Assembly (NCBI GenBank): GCA_003248775.1
Contig: QFQX01000072.1
Location: 1-15,901, forward strand
DNA length: 15,901 nt
Reading direction: 5' to 3'
DNA from: Shinella sp.
Lineage (GTDB): Bacteria > Pseudomonadota > Alphaproteobacteria > Rhizobiales > Rhizobiaceae
Shown: positions 14,813 to 15,901 of the stretch, in pieces
Layout: every line of letters starts with the position of its first letter
Position numbering within the stretch: the first letter of the stretch is position 1
Program-made: the position numbers and the translations under genes
The notes under the pieces: model-generated
The model's input: the letters and a program-made list of their open reading frames with translations, nothing else
Told to the model about the DNA's origin: nothing
The model's database searches: none

Positions 14813-15280
14813 CTATTCGTTAAATGGTGATTCCGTGTCCGTCTGTTCAGATTTGGCCTGTCTCCTAGACGCATCGGTATAGATCATCGTCTCAAGTTGC
14901 TGGCGAAGGAGGTCGCGGAAAGGGCTACTTTCCTTCGCCAGTTCGGCGCTGACATGCCGCAGGATTGTCTGATCGACTTCGTCTCGGAACTTTCCCGACT
15001 GCAACAACAACTCGAGGTGCCTGCTGGACGCTTCTCGGGTCATCTTTTCAAACTGGGAATAACCCCAGATTGCTAACACAGCGACGAATACTCCTAGTAT
15101 TGTGATGATCGTGGATGTGGCGGTGAGCAATATCGCTACTAGATCGCTGTAATTCATGGTCACATTGCTCGCTTCCTCGGGAGTGAGGCGTATGGAAAAA
15201 AGCGTAGATACGGTGATTATTACACCAGATAACAAGCCTAAGCCGAATATCGGCACGTAAGAAGGTTCATAGCGACTCAA
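14813..15280 (-). CDS. Two-helix membrane protein of unknown function (TTG start)
   Basis: A 155-residue protein with two transmembrane helices at about residues 9-30 and 46-73, a short charged loop between them, and a hydrophilic, helical C-terminal tail of about 80 residues, likely cytoplasmic by the positive-inside rule. No family is recognised. The start is the TTG at 15280 because AAGGAGG (15295-15289) lies 8 bases upstream and the predicted -10 is just before that; the next in-frame TTG at 15322 lies upstream of the promoter and is rejected. It heads the operon with the ImmA/IrrE and Beta genes. Tail-anchored two-TM proteins are common membrane effectors or anchors in accessory cassettes, but no function can be assigned. 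Confidence 0.75.
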   Translation of the reverse strand: MSRYEPSYVPIFGLGLLSGVIITVSTLFSIRLTPEEASNVTMNYSDLVAILLTATSTIITILGVFVAVLAIWGYSQFEKMTREASSRHLELLLQSGKFRDEVDQTILRHVSAELAKESSPFRDLLRQQLETMIYTDASRRQAKSEQTDTESPFNE

Positions 15281-15295
15281 CTTACAGCCCTCCTT

Positions 15296-15310
15296 GTTCG
15301 CATTATGTTC
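15296..15310. promoter_or_regulatory. Putative LexA (SOS) box over the operon promoter
   Basis: GTTCGCATTATGTTC is an exact GTTC-N7-GTTC, the alphaproteobacterial LexA consensus (GAAC-N7-GAAC on the other strand). It covers the whole -10 element of the membrane-protein/ImmA/Beta operon and also lies about 100 bases before the divergent DUF2293-like gene. The motif is short: two other exact matches in this window are inside coding regions (3991-4005 and 5999-6013), so the case rests on position. Confidence 0.5.
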
Positions 15311-15329
15311 CAATGATTTCAAATAGCAA
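15302..15329 (-). promoter_or_regulatory. Predicted promoter of the membrane-protein/ImmA/Beta operon
   Basis: On the minus strand TTGCTA (15329-15324) and CATAAT (15307-15302) are 16 bases apart. The -10 matches TATAAT at five of six bases. Transcription would start near 15295, at the first base of the AAGGAGG Shine-Dalgarno, giving a leader of about 15 bases to the TTG at 15280. Confidence 0.6.
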
Positions 15330-15373
15330 TCTGTGGCTAGACGGCTACATGATCAAACCACTACCAAGTAGGC

Positions 15374-15391
15374 TGGAGTCAAGCGACTCCA
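15374..15391 (+). repeat. Leader hairpin before the DUF2293-like gene
   Basis: TGGAGTC (15374-15380) and GACTCCA (15385-15391) form a perfect 7-bp stem with an AAGC loop, 10 bases before the GAGGG that precedes the chosen GTG. It favours reading 15313-15411 as untranslated leader. Confidence 0.5.
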
Positions 15392-15411
15392 CGTGTATTC
15401 GAGGGCAGCGC

Positions 15412-15744
15412 GTGGCTAGGACACCAAGGACGCAACGTATCTCACCCTACCCGTTTGAGGTGGTCTGCCAGCACATCCGAAAGGAACATCCCGGCTGCCC
15501 TGACTTCGCAATCCACTACATCGCCAAGCAGATTTCGGAACGGCAATGGAAGGGCGTTAATCTGGGCCGTGCGGTGGGGATTACGATGCAAAGCATCTTG
15601 CGCCACCAGATGACCGAGTATGAAACCCTTCTCCTTCATGGTGTTGAGCGGGAAGCTGCGAGGCAACAGGTCCAGCCCAAGATACAGGCGATGTTGGAGG
15701 TCTGGAAAAGGCAGCCCCCGAGGGAGCCGCCAGAAGCCGCTTAA
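15412..15744 (+). CDS. DUF2293-like conserved protein
   Basis: A protein of 110 residues when started at GTG 15412, where GAGGG lies 6 bases upstream and the product begins MARTPRTQRIS. A longer reading from ATG 15313 (143 residues) or 15349 is open but has no Shine-Dalgarno. The C-terminal half, ILRHQMTEYETLLLHGVERE followed by AARQQVQPKIQAMLEVW, resembles the (I/V)RH-x-x-T-x-Y-x-x-LL end of DUF2293, whose function is unknown; the preceding part (HPGCPDFAIHYIAKQISERQWKGVNLGRAVG) is compact and helical. It is a small basic soluble protein. It diverges from the membrane-protein operon and its stop overlaps that of the next minus-strand gene. Confidence 0.65.
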   Translation: MARTPRTQRISPYPFEVVCQHIRKEHPGCPDFAIHYIAKQISERQWKGVNLGRAVGITMQSILRHQMTEYETLLLHGVEREAARQQVQPKIQAMLEVWKRQPPREPPEAA

Positions 15745-15901
15745 GCGTCCTCTTCTCCGAGTTGAACGAGATAGGGCGCTATCCTGTCCTGCACTGTGGC
15801 CCACCGCATGGCGAACATGGTGATGTAGTCCCCGTGGCGATCATCGCAAAGCGACTCTACGAAACCTAAACGCTTATCCTCATGCATGTTGTCGAAGCGG
15901 C
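15741..15901 (-). CDS. 3' end of an unidentified gene, cut by the window edge
   Basis: A minus-strand frame runs open from the window edge for 52 codons to TAA at 15743-15741. The visible tail includes HEDKRLGFVESLCDDRHGDY and ends YLVQLGEEDA; it is acidic, soluble-looking and has unremarkable codon use. The last codons overlap the stop of the convergent DUF2293-like gene by four bases (TTAA at 15741-15744). No family is recognised from this fragment, and it could still be a chance frame. Confidence 0.5.
   Translation of the reverse strand, partial: RFDNMHEDKRLGFVESLCDDRHGDYITMFAMRWATVQDRIAPYLVQLGEEDA

Overview
The window looks like chromosomal DNA from an alphaproteobacterium of the Rhizobiaceae (Agrobacterium/Rhizobium-like). 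This rests on protein-level recognition of a long B12-dependent ribonucleotide reductase with the rhizobial N-terminus, a poly-HAMP chemoreceptor, an ArsR-SRPBCC pair, a FixK/FNR-type box before a tandem universal stress protein, and high G+C with strong GC3 bias. No database search was run; family names come from motifs and remembered family sequences.

Housekeeping part (about 1-11700). nrdJ (class II ribonucleotide reductase) lies on the minus strand, with an NrdR-type box upstream. After a gap of about 800 bases comes a 634-residue methyl-accepting chemotaxis protein on the plus strand, closed by a strong terminator. Next is a two-gene operon, an ArsR-family repressor overlapping by ATGA with an SRPBCC/AHSA1 protein, driven by a promoter whose -10 is buried in a perfect inverted repeat. 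A bidirectional terminator separates it from three minus-strand genes read in the order CinA-like MoCF protein, universal stress protein (with a perfect TTGAC-N4-GTCAA box in front) and xanthine phosphoribosyltransferase. Divergent from the CinA-like gene is wrbA (FMN quinone reductase, own terminator), followed by a short single-domain PilZ protein.

Accessory part (about 11800-15901). Base composition shifts visibly toward A+T and codon use changes (ATA, AGA, TTA become common). It holds a doubtful small ORF, then an sce7726-family gene with a PD-(D/E)XK-like nuclease signature on the plus strand. This meets, stop codon against stop codon, a compact minus-strand operon of a two-helix membrane protein, an ImmA/IrrE metallopeptidase and a Beta-family protein. 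That operon appears to start at a TTG codon with an excellent Shine-Dalgarno, from a promoter whose -10 lies inside a GTTC-N7-GTTC motif, the form of the alphaproteobacterial LexA box. Divergent from it is a DUF2293-like gene, whose stop overlaps the stop of a further minus-strand gene running off the window edge.

The sce7726 / Beta / ImmA-IrrE / two-TM cassette is the best candidate for an undescribed system: a predicted nuclease, an uncharacterised protein, a regulatory or damage-sensing peptidase and a membrane partner, in a compact accessory layout with possible DNA-damage control. A defence or element-maintenance role is inference only. No integrase, transposase, tRNA, rRNA or CRISPR array was seen.
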